Notes: generated by a model not told the origin, from the letters alone. A stretch of DNA of 64,000 nucleotides from Sporomusa acidovorans (GCF_002257695.2 NZ_CP155571.1); one strand, 5' to 3'. Shown: positions 25,594-35,729, counted from the stretch's first letter. Numbers and translations: made by a program.

Positions 25594-26361
25594 CTTGGAA
25601 AGCGACGAGAACGTAATAGAAGTATTATGCGACAGAAGAATAACGTTGATAGAAAGACTTACTTTAAGCCAGCGGCTTCTGGTACAAAGAATGCTTCTTT
25701 TTGTAAAAAACGGACATACTCACAAATTTGTCTACAAGGCAAGTTTTTGTGATTTTAAGAAAATGCAGTATAAATACCTTGCTATGACAGGCAGGACTTA
25801 TGAATTTCAAGACTTTTGCAATGATTTGTCCGAGATGGCTCAAAAAAGTGTTGAATATTACAACGAAGCCGGTGAAAAAGTTCGTCTGACATGGGTCATG
25901 AATGTCAAGATTAATAAATATTTTGCAAGCATAAAGTATAACCTGCCCAAAAAGTTATCCAGACTTTACCTGCATTTTGAAGGTAAGGCTTTTATCCTTT
26001 TTCTTCTGGATTTTATGGAATTAGAAAACAGGTATGCCAGGCGATTGTTTCACTTTATCTCCCTGTGCCGGAACAGCAGAATAACCTGTCATAAGGCAGA
26101 GGATATGCTGAAATACTTCGGAGTTTCTAAATCGGAAAGTATAGAGGATTTTTTGAAGGAAATCATTCAGCCGGCTATACAGGAAATAACGGATAAAAGT
26201 TTGTTTAGTTCTGGAATTTGACTGCCGAAATATTTGAAAAGGAGGGCGTGCCATATGTCAGAATAGCTTTTGTTTCTGCGGTTAAAAATTATATGTCGGA
26301 TTGTACAAGCAGCCATAAGAAACCTAAGAAAATTAAATCAGAGAAGTGGATCAAATGCTAG
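25594..26361 (+). CDS. Rep_3-like initiator-type winged-helix protein (frameshifted near its end)
   Basis: The product resembles plasmid replication initiators of the Rep_3 family: RYARRLFHFISLCRN, a LKYFGVSKSESIEDFLKEII helix pair and IQPAIQEITDKS. The ORF from 25400 stops at TGA 26219, but the frame shifted by -1 continues with the expected ending (TAEIFEKEG..YVRIAFVSAV) to TAG 26359-26361. One missing T in the TTT at 26217-26219 would explain this. TTG 25594 after TGGAGGT is the likelier start; an earlier ATG at 25400 lies inside the structured RNA. The true stop overlaps the ribosome site of the TonB receptor, so the two are coupled. A regulatory rather than replicative role is possible. 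Confidence 0.55.
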
Positions 26362-26372
26362 GAGGCTTAGCC

Positions 26373-29171
26373 ATGTATAGAAAACGGGAACTAGAGAAGA
26401 AAATAGTTATAACTCTTCTCTTAGGCTTAAGTTGCACAGGAATGGGATACGCAGAAAAAGTCAGCGATGGAAGCGATGGACCCAGCTTTGATTTGGGGAC
26501 CATTACGGTCGAGGCAAAACGTCCGGATTGGGAAAGCAAGCTTTCGCCTGGCACAGTCACTGTTATCCGTCCGGATGACTACGAAGGTGAACAAAAGGAT
26601 TTGTCTGAATTATTGAAAATGGTACCTGGTGTACATGTGCGTGAACTAAACGGCAAGGGACAGTATACTACTGTAAGTGTGCGGGGATCAACAGCTGCGC
26701 AGGTTGGGGTTTTTGTTGATGGTGTGCTTTATAATTTGGGCGGTGATGCTGCTGTAGATATTTCTACGATTCCTGTTAAGAACGTGGAACGCATAGAAGT
26801 TTACCGTGGCTATATTCCAGCTCGTTTCGGAGGGACATATATCGGCGGGGTAATTAATATTGTCACCAAAAGACCGTCTAAGCCTAATGTGTCGGCTAGC
26901 TTCGGGAAAAGCTCTTATGGCGGCTATAAAGGAAGCCTCCAGATAGATGCGCCTTTAGGAAAAGGAAGTTTTATGCTAGGCGTTAACCGTGATCAAAGCC
27001 AAGGGGACTTCAGATATCAAAATTACAATAACGATGAAGCCGTGGTATCCTATCAAAAGGTAATTGATGTGGAGCAAGGTTATATTGACTCCGCCTATGC
27101 CAGCGCGATAACAACTACTTTTAGTGCTTTAAAGGTTACTGAAATAAATGGCCATACTGCCGAGTACTATGCAAGTAATCTTGCGGAATGGAATACCTAT
27201 CTTGCATCCAATGCGGCGTATAGTGCGGCATACGATACGGTAATTGCCGCAACATCAAGCACGTTAAGTGTAAATAAAATTGGCTCGCGTCTTTATAGCC
27301 TGAGCGATTATAATATAAGCAGTAATCCTAAATACACGTATGTTAAAGAAAGCTTAAGTGTCGCTGAACTGGCGATGGTTACACCTGTGTTGGCTTATGC
27401 CAGTGCATCGGAACGTGCGGCATACATCCAATCTATGATTAATAACGGAACATATACATATGCTGACTATTGGAATTTATATGTCAAGCTTACTTCACTG
27501 CAAAAATTATCATATACCTATGGGGTGCCTCTCTCCAATGCAAAAAGGCTGGCAGCCATTGAAAAATATAAATCTTTGCAAGAAAAATACGGCGATGGCA
27601 CACGCTACAGAAAATATAACGACTACAAAAACACGGATGTTATTGCAAAATGGCAGGATGACCACTGGCTTGCCAAGGCAACTTGGAAGGAGATCGACAG
27701 GCATCTTCCGCGCAGCCTCATGTGGCAGAACAGTCCCAGTGCCGTGGTTGATACCGATATTCCCAGCTTTGCCAATGCCCGGACGAAGCAGACCATTATA
27801 AGCAAAGAAGCCCTGGTTGGCCGCCGCGATACGATAGGTAATCTGGAATGGGGCTGGAATATAAATTATCTCAATCAGGCCAAACGGTATAAATGTGAAA
27901 ATTGGAAAGATCTGGACAAATTTTACAAATGGTTTTACGACACAGACAACGTACAAGACATGTACAGCAAGATTCCTATGCGCAAGTGGAGTGTTTATGA
28001 CAGCAGACGTTGGGGGACATCTATAGATGGTACGTATAAAGCAGGTAATAATCATATGTTGGAGTTTATGATAAATTATTCTGATGAGAATATGGACGTA
28101 AAGGGATCAGGGATTACTGACGGGACTTTGGAAACAGGATATTCTTCTACTAACCGTTATCGTACTGATTATACGCAAAAGTTGTTTAATGTCCAGTTGC
28201 AGGATACTATAACACTGAATAAGAGAGGAGATTTATGGCTTACTCCGAGCATTCGTTATAACCAGTCTGAAATAAACAGCGGTAAGGCTGTGGGGTGGGC
28301 AACTAATGTGGGAACTCCGCCGGAATGGATGTTCGACAGTATTGACCAGCAGGATAATAAGGTAACATGGCAACTGGCTCTTAAAAAGCAGATCAATGAA
28401 AATTTAACTTTGCGGACTACCTGCGGAACTTATTACCGGTTGCTTAATCTTTATGAAATTGCCGGCGATGGCGGCAGCATTCTTCCAGCACCAATCAGCA
28501 GCAACAGCGCGGTTAAAAGCCTTAATTTTCCTGTACCTGAAGAAGGAAAACAGTTTGATATTAGTGCCATCTGGAATGGCAGGGCTTTAGGAGCGGACAG
28601 CAAAGTTCAGTTGACATATTTTTATCGCAATGCAGATAAATTGCTGATGCTGTGGCGATATGGCTATGATTATTGGAGTTACACAAATACTTCTAACGGC
28701 AAGGCCAAGGGCGTTGAAATTCAAACAGATATGTCATGGAAAAAATGGGATTTGAATCTGGGAGCAACTTATCTGAAGGCATCTGCCGCCCGCTGGAATG
28801 ATTCACCTGCTGTAGGTCAAACCAGTGCTGATTCTTATTCTGTACATCAGACTTATACTCCGGAATGGGAAGGCTTCTGCAGATTAGGTTATAGGCCTGA
28901 TAAAAAGACAATGCTTTTTGGCGAAATAAAGTATGTTGATGAAATGTATACCTCATATGATAAAAATATACCGAGCGTGCAAGATTCTTTAACTACAGTG
29001 GGTCTTGGGATAAAACACCAATTCGGCAAAGATTTTCAGGCAGTTGTCGGGTGCAGTGACATCTTTAATAAAGGACCACAACTGAAAGTACACGAAGGCA
29101 ACATGACTTATAACGCGGATTATCCTTTGCAGGGACGTACTTATTACACGACCTTACAGTATAAATTTTAA
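26373..29171 (+). CDS. btuB: TonB-dependent outer-membrane receptor, BtuB-like
   Basis: A 932-residue receptor that would import a corrinoid across the outer membrane with TonB energy. A signal peptide (about 1-27) precedes a TonB-box-like GTITVEAKR, the plug domain (about 45-180; VPGVHVRELNG, VSVRGSTAAQVGVFVDGV, VERIEVYRGYIPARFGGT) and a 22-strand-type barrel ending LQYKF. Between residues 225 and 395 is an unusual Ala/Ser/Tyr-rich insertion of about 170 residues. ATG 26373 follows TAGGAGG. Riboswitches upstream support a cobalamin substrate. Confidence 0.85.
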   Translation: MYRKRELEKKIVITLLLGLSCTGMGYAEKVSDGSDGPSFDLGTITVEAKRPDWESKLSPGTVTVIRPDDYEGEQKDLSELLKMVPGVHVRELNGKGQYTTVSVRGSTAAQVGVFVDGVLYNLGGDAAVDISTIPVKNVERIEVYRGYIPARFGGTYIGGVINIVTKRPSKPNVSASFGKSSYGGYKGSLQIDAPLGKGSFMLGVNRDQSQGDFRYQNYNNDEAVVSYQKVIDVEQGYIDSAYASAITTTFSALKVTEINGHTAEYYASNLAEWNTYLASNAAYSAAYDTVIAATSSTLSVNKIGSRLYSLSDYNISSNPKYTYVKESLSVAELAMVTPVLAYASASERAAYIQSMINNGTYTYADYWNLYVKLTSLQKLSYTYGVPLSNAKRLAAIEKYKSLQEKYGDGTRYRKYNDYKNTDVIAKWQDDHWLAKATWKEIDRHLPRSLMWQNSPSAVVDTDIPSFANARTKQTIISKEALVGRRDTIGNLEWGWNINYLNQAKRYKCENWKDLDKFYKWFYDTDNVQDMYSKIPMRKWSVYDSRRWGTSIDGTYKAGNNHMLEFMINYSDENMDVKGSGITDGTLETGYSSTNRYRTDYTQKLFNVQLQDTITLNKRGDLWLTPSIRYNQSEINSGKAVGWATNVGTPPEWMFDSIDQQDNKVTWQLALKKQINENLTLRTTCGTYYRLLNLYEIAGDGGSILPAPISSNSAVKSLNFPVPEEGKQFDISAIWNGRALGADSKVQLTYFYRNADKLLMLWRYGYDYWSYTNTSNGKAKGVEIQTDMSWKKWDLNLGATYLKASAARWNDSPAVGQTSADSYSVHQTYTPEWEGFCRLGYRPDKKTMLFGEIKYVDEMYTSYDKNIPSVQDSLTTVGLGIKHQFGKDFQAVVGCSDIFNKGPQLKVHEGNMTYNADYPLQGRTYYTTLQYKF

Positions 29172-29308
29172 AATGCTTTTTGGACAGATTATTGCTAATA
29201 ATTCATTCTGTATGCCGCCTAAAGCGCAGCTATACATTTTACGGTCGTGCAGTTCTAACGAACGTTGCTAATGCCGTTTAGCCTCCTGGTATTACCATTC
29301 CTGTATTC

Positions 29309-29346
29309 TCGTACTGTTCCTTTCCGTATGGCAGGGGACAGTACGA
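29309..29346 (+). terminator. Hairpin after the TonB receptor
   Basis: TCGTACTGT pairs with ACAGTACGA; only ATTATTT follows, so termination is possible but not strong. The rest of 29172-29490 shows no feature. Confidence 0.45.
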
Positions 29347-29490
29347 ATTATTTGGCGTATTTGTTTACGGTATGGAGCTAAATAGCGGCAGTGGTACGGA
29401 AGCATTGTGTCGTAATAAGACGAGGCGAATTTTAGTTGGTGGAAAGCTATAGTAATATTGGCGGTTTTAATCGACAAGGAGGAAAAATTA

Positions 29491-30021
29491 ATGCGAAAGA
29501 TACTAATGCTTTTTTTGATGGTCTGCGTTATTTTGCCATGCCTGCAAGCACGTGCGGCAGAAAAGACGGAAAAAGCGGACACAATTTGGGAGATGGAAAT
29601 ATCTGGAGAAAGAAAATTAACGTCGGAGGAAGAGGAAAGAAGTAGATGGATTGGTGTTTTCGCTAATGATATAGGGAGTTATCTGTTTGACAAGAAATCT
29701 TTAGCACGGGTAGAAAATAAAAAAGATCAGATAAAAGTGCTTGGAAGAACTATATTTAATAGCCCTGAAGTATTAGAGCAACTTCAAAGTCAATACAAAA
29801 CAAAACTTCCAGCAGATGATAAAGTCGGTTTTAGTGACATTCAGATGATTTTCAATGTGGAAAAAAGGAAATATGCTGTTACAGAAACAAAATTATTTAG
29901 TGAGCATGGCATTTTACTGGAGGATATTGTTGCGAAAGAGGTTCTTTTTAAACCGGTGCCTGTTAAAACTTTCGCTGATTCAATGTATGAAATAGCGAAA
30001 TTGTTTAACCAAAACCAATAA
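29491..30021 (+). CDS. Small secreted protein of unknown function
   Basis: A 176-residue protein with a signal peptide (residues 1-23; MLFLMVCVILPCLQARA). The mature part has WIGVFANDIGSYLFDKKSL near residues 52-70 and no cysteines, metal motifs or membrane segments. The 'xxDxxSYLFDKKS' pattern resembles a class of small exported proteins common in Negativicutes, function unknown. AAGGAGG precedes ATG 29491. It stands alone between the TonB receptor and a truncated transposase. Confidence 0.7.
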   Translation: MRKILMLFLMVCVILPCLQARAAEKTEKADTIWEMEISGERKLTSEEEERSRWIGVFANDIGSYLFDKKSLARVENKKDQIKVLGRTIFNSPEVLEQLQSQYKTKLPADDKVGFSDIQMIFNVEKRKYAVTETKLFSEHGILLEDIVAKEVLFKPVPVKTFADSMYEIAKLFNQNQ

Positions 30022-30352
30022 AGAGTTGGGAGGCAGGCCACAAATCTTTAAACAATAAGGATAAAAGAATTATGTGTAACATTGGTATGCTGATTTTATG
30101 TTTTCGGCGATGAGTGAAGTAAAAGGGACTGTTCGTGCGCCACGCAGGGGCGCATCATAGAAGAAGCAAGGGGACGTAGAATCTGCTTCGTAACAACACT
30201 TGATTTTATGCTTTCTGGAGGGGGAGCGGGGCCTGGCACAACAGAAGCAAAGTGTACGTCCGAAACCACTGAAAAAGTCAATAAATAAACAAACCTCCCT
30301 CTATTATGGTAAAATATAACTGTAGATATTTGCCGGAATGGAGGGTTTTACT

Positions 30353-31240
30353 TTGCTTAGACATGTGCCGCAACAATTAAGCATATATAGCGTACTCTAT
30401 GACAAAATTTCCAACGACCATATACTGAAGATTATCGCTGCCAATGTTGATTTCAGTTTTATTAACGATTTGCTAAAAGATTCATATTGTAAGCACCTGG
30501 GGCGGCCTGCTAAAGAGCCCGAAATGCTAGCGAAGTTACTTATCTTGCAATATCTATATAACTTATCCGATGTCAAAGTCATTGAAGAAGCTAGACTAAA
30601 CTTAGCCTATATGTGGTTTTTGGGACTAAATCCCGAAGATGATTTGCCAGAAGCCAGTCTACTTACCAAGTTTAGGAGACATAGATTAAAAGAAACAAGT
30701 GTGGATGATATTATCCAGGAAGTGGTCCGGCAATGCGTAAAAAAGGGCATTCTTAAAGATACGGGCCTGAGCTTTGATGCCACTCATACCAATGCCAATA
30801 CAATTAAAAAAGTTCCGGAAAGAATCATGAAGCACCTAGCTAGAAGAATCATAAGGGCTATTGAGGAAGAAAACGGAGAAATTCCATCCGAGCTCATTGG
30901 GGAAGTTCCCAACTACAAGCTCATAGAGGACCACAACGAAGCGAAGCAGATTATGAAGACATATTTAGAAAACCTAATCAGTAAAGCCGAAAACCATGTA
31001 GATCTCTCCATTCTGCCCAGTAGCCAACAAGCTGTTAACGAAGCAAGGCAAATATTACAAGATCCTAAATTTATCATACAAAAAGGAATCCGGTCACTTG
31101 TAGATAAAGATGCCCGTGTGGGGTACAAATCTCAAACAGACAGCTTAGGGGACAAAGGGACAGGTTCCTTGTCCCTCCTTCACCTGCCCGCTTCACATGG
31201 CTGCAAAGTTGGACCCAACGTCAATTACCGCTCCGCCTAA
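30353..31240 (+). pseudogene. IS1182-type transposase, C-terminally truncated
   Basis: TTG 30353 (after GGAGGG) begins the IS1182-type N-terminus (MLRHVPQQLSIYSVLYDKI). The homologous part continues through LGRPAKEPEMLAKLL, LSFDATHTNANTI and ends at KDARVGYKSQTDS near 31141. There it runs into a GGGACA/TGTCCC palindrome and then unrelated DNA, so the second half of the DDE catalytic domain is missing. The last 33 codons are read from foreign sequence. No terminal inverted repeats could be paired, as the right end is lost. Confidence 0.85.
31157..31175. repeat. GGGACA...TGTCCC palindrome (site 3)
   Basis: GGGACAGGTTCCTTGTCCC, preceded by GGGGACAAA. It sits exactly at the breakpoint of the truncated transposase and differs from site 1 by a few bases. 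Confidence 0.75.
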
Positions 31241-31518
31241 CGATACACTCAGGCCGCTTTGCTTGAATTCATACTTGTATTGGCTATCATAGGTATTGAT
31301 GGTGTTGTCAATACTCACATTCTTACCGGCGATGTTGGTATCTTTGCCGCTGACAACCGTTGTGCCTTCGCTGGTACGTTGACGTTACCGGCAATAGAAC
31401 CTACTGCGCTGCCGATTTCATCTTTGACTTGTTCGTTCAAGGTTGTGGTGGTGGATTGCTTGCCGATGGTAAAACCAAGGCCGCCGCCACTAAAGAGGCC
31501 AGATTTTTTACTTTTTAG
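31193..31518 (-). pseudogene. Fragment of a filamentous-hemagglutinin/CdiA-like gene
   Basis: On the minus strand the sequence encodes GLFSGGGLGFTIGKQ, TLNEQVKDEIGSAVGSIAG and, in a shifted frame, VVSGKDTNIAGKNVSI and KYEFKQSGLSVSLGGAV, typical of hemagglutinin-repeat regions of large two-partner-secreted adhesins. A single missing A near the NVNV segment splits the frames. Both ends are truncated, one at palindrome site 3 and the other at 31519. Confidence 0.75.
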
Positions 31519-31549
31519 AATGAGTTAAAGAACCGTCACCTGACTCATT
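31519..31549. repeat. AATGAGT...ACTCATT palindrome at a junction
   Basis: AATGAGTTA and TGACTCATT flank AAGAACCGTCACC; related to GTGAGTCA..TGACTCAC at 32631-32659 with the same GAACCGTC core. It marks the join between the hemagglutinin fragment and GC-rich DNA. Confidence 0.65.
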
Positions 31550-31900
31550 CCGTTCCGTCCGCTATTCCACGTCCCATTGACAACGCCTTTCGCCCTGCGC
31601 CGCTGCTTCGGGACATTTTGTCCAGAAGTCCCGCCCGGATTTACCCCTCCTGTTCTTTGGGGGAGGACGGGGGCGCGGGGGCAGAGCCACCGTAAAAAGC
31701 TGTCGATTACCGCCAATGTAGCGGAGCCGGTTTTGCCGTAAAATAGGGCGGTCGGCAACGGGGCAGGATTTTATCCTGTTCCCCGTTGTCGGCGGCGCAA
31801 TGGTACAGCAAAAATCCAGCCAGTCAAGGGGTTAAGAGTGGAGATTTTGCGTCAGCAAAATACTACTCGGCCCTTGACTGGCTGGATAGGCGTAGCGGCC
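31550..31900. other. GC-rich foreign segment with two large hairpins
   Basis: This stretch is visibly richer in G and C than its surroundings and contains no credible gene. It holds a hairpin CAACGGGGCAGGAT/ATCCTGTTCCCCGTTG (31756-31788) and a 17-bp inverted repeat ATCCAGCCAGTCAAGGG (31814-31830 with 31871-31887). Composition suggests a remnant of a mobile element from another Firmicute; no mobilisation gene is recognisable. Confidence 0.5.
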
Positions 31901-31984
31901 TGATTCACAGACAATTTCATAACTGGACATTCACATTATACTTCTATTGTGACGTAAACTAATCAGCCATTTGATACTAAGATT

Positions 31985-32449
31985 TTACGAAATAGAAAGG
32001 CGCATTGTTCTGGATATAGTAGTGAATTGTTCCCGTTCGTAAAAGTTTTGCCCGATTTGGTTTTTTTCTAATACCATTAATTCAATATATTCAAGATTGC
32101 GGGATTGCGCCCAACTTTTCGCTTTTTCTAAAAGCAAATGCCCTATCTTCTTTCTTCTATATTCTTCTTTTACAAAAAAATCAATGATACAAGCGTATTT
32201 ATGAGACTTAACAGAAGGGTATGGCGGCGTTGCGTCTTCTTCAACATGTACCAACCCAACAATTTCATTGTCAATTTCAGCTACAATAAAGTCACCAGTA
32301 TTGCTGCTTATTATAGCACACGGATATTCACCGTTTTCTGTCACAGAAACATAATTTGCAGGCTGTTGACCAGCGTTATATGCAAAAAACTCCGTTAATA
32401 GGTTGCTAATCGCTTGAAGGTCATCAAGAGTTGCCAATCTTATATTCAT
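31985..32449 (-). CDS. GNAT-family N-acetyltransferase
   Basis: A 154-residue acetyltransferase. The acetyl-CoA loop is EEYRRKKIGHLLLEKA (motif A), preceded by the beta-4 strand YACIIDFFVK and followed by the LEYIELMVLEKNQIGQNFYER motif B region. ATG 32449 is chosen because AAGGAG lies eight bases upstream on the minus strand. Substrate unknown. It appears intact although both neighbours are fragments. Confidence 0.85.
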   Translation of the reverse strand: MNIRLATLDDLQAISNLLTEFFAYNAGQQPANYVSVTENGEYPCAIISSNTGDFIVAEIDNEIVGLVHVEEDATPPYPSVKSHKYACIIDFFVKEEYRRKKIGHLLLEKAKSWAQSRNLEYIELMVLEKNQIGQNFYEREQFTTISRTMRLSIS

Positions 32450-32630
32450 ATACTGTCTCCTTACCTTGTCAGCCTGATATTTCAAATGGCTACTATTGCT
32501 TACATTACTTTAATTACGAACCTATAACAAATTCATTCTACCACATAAAGCCAACCTTGTCATTTCTGTTTCTTTCTGCCCCGCTTTTTGCCTTGCCCCT
32601 TCAAATGCTTGGACTTTTGAAACACTTGAA

Positions 32631-32680
32631 GTGAGTCAAGGAACCGTCCCCTGACTCACTGCTGACTCACTGACTCACTT
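32631..32680. repeat. GTGAGTCA...TGACTCAC palindrome plus TGACTCAC tandem
   Basis: GTGAGTCA and TGACTCAC (32631-32659) flank AGGAACCGTCCCC; further TGACTCAC copies follow. It ends just where the truncated stalk-domain gene begins. Confidence 0.7.
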
Positions 32681-32682
32681 TT

Positions 32683-33318
32683 AACGGACGATACACTACA
32701 GAGGTTTATACTGGCGGCGAAGCGGAGTTCCGTTTTACAGAGTATACCAAGGGGCTTCATAATACTGACCTGAGTGCGCAGAATATTATTTGGAATGACC
32801 TTTTCAGACACTATTCCCGCGCTGCTGATGGGCAACTTGTTGTTTTGAATAAAGATAAAAAAGATTTGATGAATTATGACAGCAACTCGGTTGCTTTTAT
32901 CGTTGGTACGGCAAAAGCTTTAATTGGAGGTAAAAAACAAATTGTTTTGGAGAAGGCACCAAAGGAAGCTTATGCGGATAAGACGCTGGTACCCTTGAGC
33001 GCAATTGTCCAGGTTTTCGGCGCCAAAGTGAAGTATGACTCAGATAGTAAACAAATTACCATTAGATATGGAAAAAATGTTGGGGTTTTGACTGCTGATA
33101 ATCCGTTAATATCTATTAATGGGAATATTATTAGACAGATTGATTATATGAATCCGATTGTCGATGACGGCGTAGTGATGGTTCCTGTTCGACCGGTGGT
33201 TGAGCTAATTCTTGGTAAATACGTGTCTTATAGCAGCGGCGCCGTTTATATTTCAAATGATCCCTTTGTCCAGATAGGTCAAGGTACAGCACATGTATTA
33301 GGGAGAGTGCTGGAATGA
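32683..33318 (+). pseudogene. 5'-truncated stalk-domain (copper amine oxidase N1-like) protein
   Basis: An open frame without start runs from 32683 to TGA/TAG at 33318. It encodes YTTEVYTGGEAEFRF and then a typical copper-amine-oxidase-N1 stalk repeat (DKTLVPLSAIVQVFGAKVKY..DSKQITIRYG; VVMVPVRPVVELILG), normally attached to exported proteins. The N-terminus, including any signal peptide, is missing and the join coincides with the GTGAGTCA repeats. A secondary start at ATG 32845 is possible but poorly supported. Confidence 0.75.
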
Positions 33319-33592
33319 GTTTTTTTCATTAAGCATTCAAATGATATTGGCGGTTGATATTCTCGGTAACGGCATGCTCTGCAAGGTGAGTGACAAGAGG
33401 CTTGCCTACTTGTTGTTTCAATAGAATGCAGATAGCAAGGCGAAGTGACTGTTCAATTATGGGAACAGTCACTTCCGTATATTGACTCTATTGTTCTCGT
33501 CTACTGGGCACCTTATGCCCCAAAACGTTGCTGCTTTGTTTCCATTATTTCCAACCCTGAACAATAGCAGATTTGGATTAAGGAGAAATGTG

Positions 33593-34455
33593 ATGGCAGA
33601 AGAAAATATAAGGAAAAAACTTACGGCAGAAGAAGTGTTAGAAAGGTTTGCGGAAATTGTTCAATATTTACCTGGCATAGTTGCGGAGAAAATAGGTGTT
33701 GCTATAATAAAGGACGGAATTAACATTGCCGAAATGCGAGCCACACCTAATTCCAATCAACCATCTGACATTGGTAAACCGGTTAGAGGTGGAGTGAGTC
33801 TTGAATGCCTGGAGACCGGTCAACGTGTAGTTAAAGTAGTACCAATAGAAAAATCCCATATCGGAATGCCTTATGTTGCTTGTGCGCTGCCGATTAAAGA
33901 AGGTAATCGGGTGATAGGCTGTGTAACTACAGCTCAGTTTATTGATAAACAACAAATGGTTTCGAGTGTAGCGACAGACGTGGCTTCTTCCGCGCAGGAA
34001 TTGACCGCTGGTATGGAAGAATTGTCAGCTGGTTCACAAACTGTTGCAGATACAAGCCGGGAACTTGATTTGTTAAGCCGGGAATTGTCAAAAGCAAGTG
34101 TAAAAACCGATGAAATTGTACATTTCATTAAGAACATTGCCGACCAAACTAACTTGTTGGGACTTAATGCAGCTATTGAGGCCGCACGGGTTGGCGATAT
34201 GGGACGGGGTTTTGGGGTAGTGGCCGAAGAAGTCCGAAAGCTTGTAACAGCAAGTGCGATTCAGTAAAAGACATTAATTCCGCATTGGAGGGGATTCGGG
34301 CAGCAGTCAATAAGCTTACAGACAGAAGTAAAATTCTTGATACTATTGTTGACGGGCAAGCTACCTCTATTCAAGAAATGGCAAGTGCCAGTCAAATCTT
34401 GGCTTCTTTAGCCGGTGAGTTGAGCTGGGTTGCCGATTCGATGTATCAAGAGTAA
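33593..34455 (+). pseudogene. Soluble methyl-accepting chemotaxis protein with a frameshift
   Basis: ATG 33593 after AAGGAG starts a protein with an N-terminal sensor region (residues 1-120; PGIVAEKIGVAIIKDG) and no membrane segments. The signalling hairpin tip follows (IADQTNLLGLNAAIEAARVGDMGRGFGVVAEEVRKL). The frame ends early at 34267 (SAIQ-stop); with one more A in GTAACAG near 34250 it would continue as DSVKDINSALEGIR to TAA 34453-34455. The tip is complete, so a product might still signal. A remnant of a second copy is at 23512-23731. Confidence 0.8.
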
Positions 34456-34506
34456 GGAAAGGACTTTGGTTTAGAATTAAGTGCCGTAAAATGGAGGGAG
34501 TTAAGA

Positions 34507-35254
34507 ATGATGAACAAAGATCTGGATTTATCCATTATTAATAGGTTTCAGTTTGAGTACCAGCCGGTAGGTGTGAAGTTCTTACTGACCAAACCGGAGG
34601 GCCTAAAACAGCTTGACTGGTGCTTTCTGCGAAATGCTTACGGTTGCGCAGACAGCGGAACCTTTTTATACGACAAAAGAAAATCATGAATGCAAGGCCG
34701 GACCTATTTTAACAGGGATGGTTGAACCTGACCCTGTTTTTGAGAGTGGTCAAGTCGGACCTAAGCTGGGGGTCTACGAAGATCCTCGTGCAAACAGACA
34801 AATTTATCAGAGTATGTCGAGACTGGAGCGAAACACAGTAAATTATATTGCCTATGCTTCCTTGGACAAACTAACATTCGACCCTGATTTATTAATTATT
34901 ACAGCTAAACCGAGTCAGGCAGAAATTTTATTGAGAGCAGCCAGTTATAGGACCGGAAAAGGTTGGAATGCAAAAGGCACAAGTGTGCTGGGCTGTGCCT
35001 GGCTATATATGTATCCGTATGTGCAGGGTGAAATTAATCTCATGGTTACCGGCCTCCACCATGGAATGAAAGCGCGTAAGCTATTGCCTGAGGGTTTGCT
35101 TTTGATTACACTCCCATATCAACTGCTGCCTGAAATTGCAGCAAATTTGGGAAAAATAGAATGGGATTTGCCACAATACAGCTGGGGAAAAGAGGCCCAT
35201 AGACAAAGAATGCGGCAAATCGCCGAGGAAATAAGAAATGAGATGGAAAAATAA
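34507..35254 (+). pseudogene. Second DUF169 copy, frameshifted
   Basis: Nearly identical to the intact gene at 23777-24529, including the upstream ribosome site and start. A net five-base loss near 34617 (CAAACATGTT replaced by TGGTG) shifts the frame after residue 37. A second ORF from 34613 restores the remaining 200 residues but lacks a proper ribosome site. Confidence 0.88.
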
Positions 35255-35470
35255 TTAGTACGATACATGGCATGTAATTCACTTTCCGCACCCTTTTAGA
35301 AAGCCTGTTAATAATTGGCCGTCATTTTGTAAAAAATCGGGAATATCAGTTTGACGGACATCCTCTGCAGTCGCCAGAAGCAGTAACTTGAGTAAAGGTC
35401 AGTATACGGTACGAAAAATAGAGACACTACTCCCTTTTACCACTCTACTGGTCTCAAAAGCAGAGATCGT

Positions 35471-35645
35471 TTACGGTTTTAAGAGATCTTCTTCCGTGAC
35501 TCCCAATAGCCGCATTAATAATTGTAGCCGCTGAAACTCTCTGTCGTTACAGGGAGCATAAAAATGGTTGCCTTGGGTTGTTAAGATCCGATGATTAGTT
35601 AGCAATATCAATATTTTTTCGCATGTCGAGGATGCTATCTTGCGG
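35471..35645 (-). pseudogene. C-terminal fragment, probably of a DDE transposase
   Basis: On the minus strand an open frame without start encodes CEKILILLTNHRILTTQGNH, then FYAPCNDREFQRLQLLMRLL and GVTEEDLLKP before a TAA (35471-35473). This resembles the tails of IS4/IS1634-type transposases, by memory of that family only. Nothing upstream on that strand restores the rest. Confidence 0.5.
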
Positions 35646-35710
35646 TTATCCGTATCCCGAATCCTCTTCCTGGGAATCTTTGAGTCGCAACCGTGCCGGG
35701 CGCTGCATGT

Positions 35711-35729
35711 GACGAAAAAGGAACGTCCC
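35711..35729. repeat. GGGACG-type repeat, inverted copy of site 2a
   Basis: GACGAAAAAGGAACGTCCC is the exact reverse complement of 7281-7299 region (19 bases). It is followed by a short tandem of TTGATGTCCTT units (35730-35762). Confidence 0.75.

Noticed and set aside
25594..26361. Integrated plasmid origin
   Set aside because: Despite the Rep_3-like protein, no iterons, partition or mobilisation genes were seen next to it.
31259..31528. 89-codon plus-strand ORF
   Set aside because: It is antisense to a recognisable hemagglutinin-like fragment.
31525..31758. 77-codon minus-strand ORF in the GC-rich segment
   Set aside because: Low-complexity GC-rich reading with no recognisable domain; kept only as part of a foreign DNA segment.
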